This document shows positions 63,601 to 64,000 of a stretch of 64,000 nucleotides of DNA, one piece after another. The position numbers were made by a program, and so were the translations under genes. The stretch is from NCBI RefSeq assembly GCF_947500975.1, contig NZ_CANMUE010000003.1, positions 301,264 through 365,263 on the forward strand, in the 5' to 3' direction. Below the pieces are notes generated by a model, which saw nothing but the letters and a program-made list of their open reading frames with translations, ran no database searches and was not told the DNA's origin. The first letter of the stretch is position 1; the number at the start of each line of letters is the position of its first letter. The stretch comes from an uncultured Polaribacter sp. GTDB taxonomy: Bacteria > Bacteroidota > Bacteroidia > Flavobacteriales > Flavobacteriaceae.

Positions 63601-64000
63601 TTCAGCATGGTGCCCATCTTGCAGGTGATGGATCTCAAGAAGGGCTTGTAAGTTTAGACGGTACTTCGTACACTTTTACTTCTAGCGTTTTAGATAGCGG
63701 ATATACAACGGGTTATACTAATGATACTTATCTTGTGGAGGTTATAGAAGGGTCTGGTGTAACAACTAATACAGGAGGCGGACGTTTTATTTGGGAGTCA
63801 GATAGCCCTACTACTGGAGTACAGGTTTATTCTAATCAATCTACTTCTTATTCTAGTAATTTTTTCCTTTCATTAAAACCTCAATGTCAAGATATTGATA
63901 ACGATGGAATAGGAAATCAATTTGATGTAGATTCAGACAACGATGGTTGTAATGATGTTTTAGAATCTGGTGGTACAGATGCAGATGATGATGGTGTTTT
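60666..64000 (+). CDS. large TSP3-repeat surface protein (partial at right edge)
   Basis: The frame opens at ATG 60666 and runs without a stop for over 1,110 codons to the window end. A signal/membrane segment (SSFLLLFFATFITSSFIL, about 19-36) is followed by many calcium-binding TSP3-type units such as DYDGDGVCNDVDDDDDNDG, DTDNDGLEDHFDLDSDNDG and DADNDGVPNIFDLNSDNDG, between beta-rich domains of about 150-200 residues. Such proteins are usually T9SS adhesins; the C-terminus is not seen. An eight-G run at 60878-60885 lies within codons 71-74. Confidence 0.92.
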   Translation, partial: MKNIVSFLSLKTNSIKKTSSFLLLFFATFITSSFILVKDVKSLSDVEKDYKVSSISSAPNTSAVFACGGVVGGVEPTDDYDGDGVCNDVDDDDDNDGILDVHEGVGEICETDPVPQETSNYANLSFGFPTVTNDGQTEANDGVGNGEKALYSNVGQFNGVSIDVAIIVEDATSNPFLNFFAAYDDASIGPAVDGTIYTLRLEFYQSGTTTPININTSIRFSDLDQIGAVNQNDETLTVFSNEVNSYILENGVGGIVVNTSTAGEIKFEPSIDNSGSDITNAQLNAVHVNYVNRSSLRLVFENQTGLDGRYFGIDGNADSNYFNSTTCTVVIGDTVSRDTDNDGLEDHFDLDSDNDGCPDALEADGGFTYSTIATNGAITTGTAVDANGVPTAASGGQTNVSAYDTSVQSDECDSCNALSTLFNDNDTDGIGDDCDLDDDNDGILDTVENNCTVVDMTISSTADSKVFDLTEGTNAATATFSSAGTRTAKDPVGSGNNFFLEYFLSTSGGVNNRLDLGDVFSQTITFSEPISGVEFGRLVPSNLFMTDAIVWTLSWTSVFGNENAVFTDNNAQNSTNSNVYDPSSTAATAVYTASNFASGTSFVLDNDGDLGEAIAANGEGSYNGFDFVIALPQGVTSITLQGASIATIDNVNLGREKFELSIGGALCDADNDGVPNIFDLNSDNDGCNDVLESGGTDANDDGILDGTLPVTGSNGLITSGSGGYDGLTGNEVVASQIVLDNPPGATAVYVGNTVTINADSDNPKLNSSTTFSGSTPDYTSATNSIAGFTYQWQVNSTGAPTVFTDLANDATYDNVTSKTLTINNATTALNGLTYRAVIKNTNLVCYEGTIESTLTVNTTCLGTVGGFGDADDFDGDGICNQYDDDDDNDGIIDTNECNDYNFVFSSQFTNSSDSSSLTVADARNQTVTADISHMWALPTGSIIYTATNFHTTSTNTYTVADNDPTTFTFTGTVPVFVEIQHGAHLAGDGSQEGLVSLDGTSYTFTSSVLDSGYTTGYTNDTYLVEVIEGSGVTTNTGGGRFIWESDSPTTGVQVYSNQSTSYSSNFFLSLKPQCQDIDNDGIGNQFDVDSDNDGCNDVLESGGTDADDDGV
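60878..60885 (+). repeat. G8 homopolymer in the TSP3 gene
   Basis: Eight consecutive G in an otherwise AT-rich gene, read as GTG GGG GGG GTA in frame. With seven G the next codon is TAG; with nine G a TGA is reached five codons later. The tract therefore could act as an on/off switch by slippage. Confidence 0.85.

Overview
The window is chromosomal DNA from a low-GC marine-type member of the Flavobacteriaceae (Bacteroidota, Polaribacter/Tenacibaculum-like). This rests on strongly AT-rich sequence, TAnnTTTG-type -7 promoter boxes, lineage-typical families (DUF3078, DUF2480, DUF6503, DUF2723, DUF2200), a protein with a type IX secretion (T9SS) C-terminal sorting domain, LytTR regulation and TSP3-type surface proteins. 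The genus call is an inference.

Positions 1-49.6 kb are ordinary core chromosome. It opens with the 3' end of sucA followed by sucB (2-oxoglutarate dehydrogenase E1/E2). Next come a YiiX-type lipoprotein gene broken by an in-frame stop, a bile-acid/sodium symporter-like transporter, a PIF1-like helicase with HRDC, recJ-osmC, an astacin-like secreted metalloprotease bracketed by diverged direct repeats, an AhpD-like protein, a HopJ-family protein, rsmI, aspS, a ClC chloride protein with an unusual gate residue, glpQ, and an AlbA-domain regulator surrounded by TCACATAA repeats. The run continues with hflX, a CNNM/CorC-like protein, two DUF3078 proteins, the sufE-DUF59-DUF2480 iron-sulfur accessory cluster, a PfkB kinase, a purF-like amidotransferase, sod, an esterase, fbp, aspartate kinase, a PlsC/OlsB fusion acyltransferase, a Sua5-type tRNA enzyme, polA, a membrane metallophosphoesterase, a cysteine-less thioredoxin fold protein and a large DUF2723 membrane protein.

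At 49.6 kb lies tRNA-Gln(TTG). The last 17 bases of its 3' region recur exactly at 59,965-59,981, which marks about 10.3 kb between them as an integrated island. Inside are an IS1-like transposase, a TPR sensor kinase and LytTR response regulator with no gap between them, and a 1785-residue T9SS cargo protein. That protein carries two blocks of exactly seven 49-residue repeats (probable seven-bladed beta-propellers), a LamG domain and three FN3-like modules. A 59-residue peptide gene and a decayed tyrosine-recombinase N-terminal fragment sit next to the right-hand repeat. The layout suggests a kinase/regulator pair controlling a surface or secreted recognition protein.

Beyond the island, after about 640 bp of non-coding DNA, a very large TSP3-repeat surface protein starts at 60,666 and runs off the window. 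It contains an eight-G tract near its start; gain or loss of one G would stop translation, so it is a candidate phase-variable gene.
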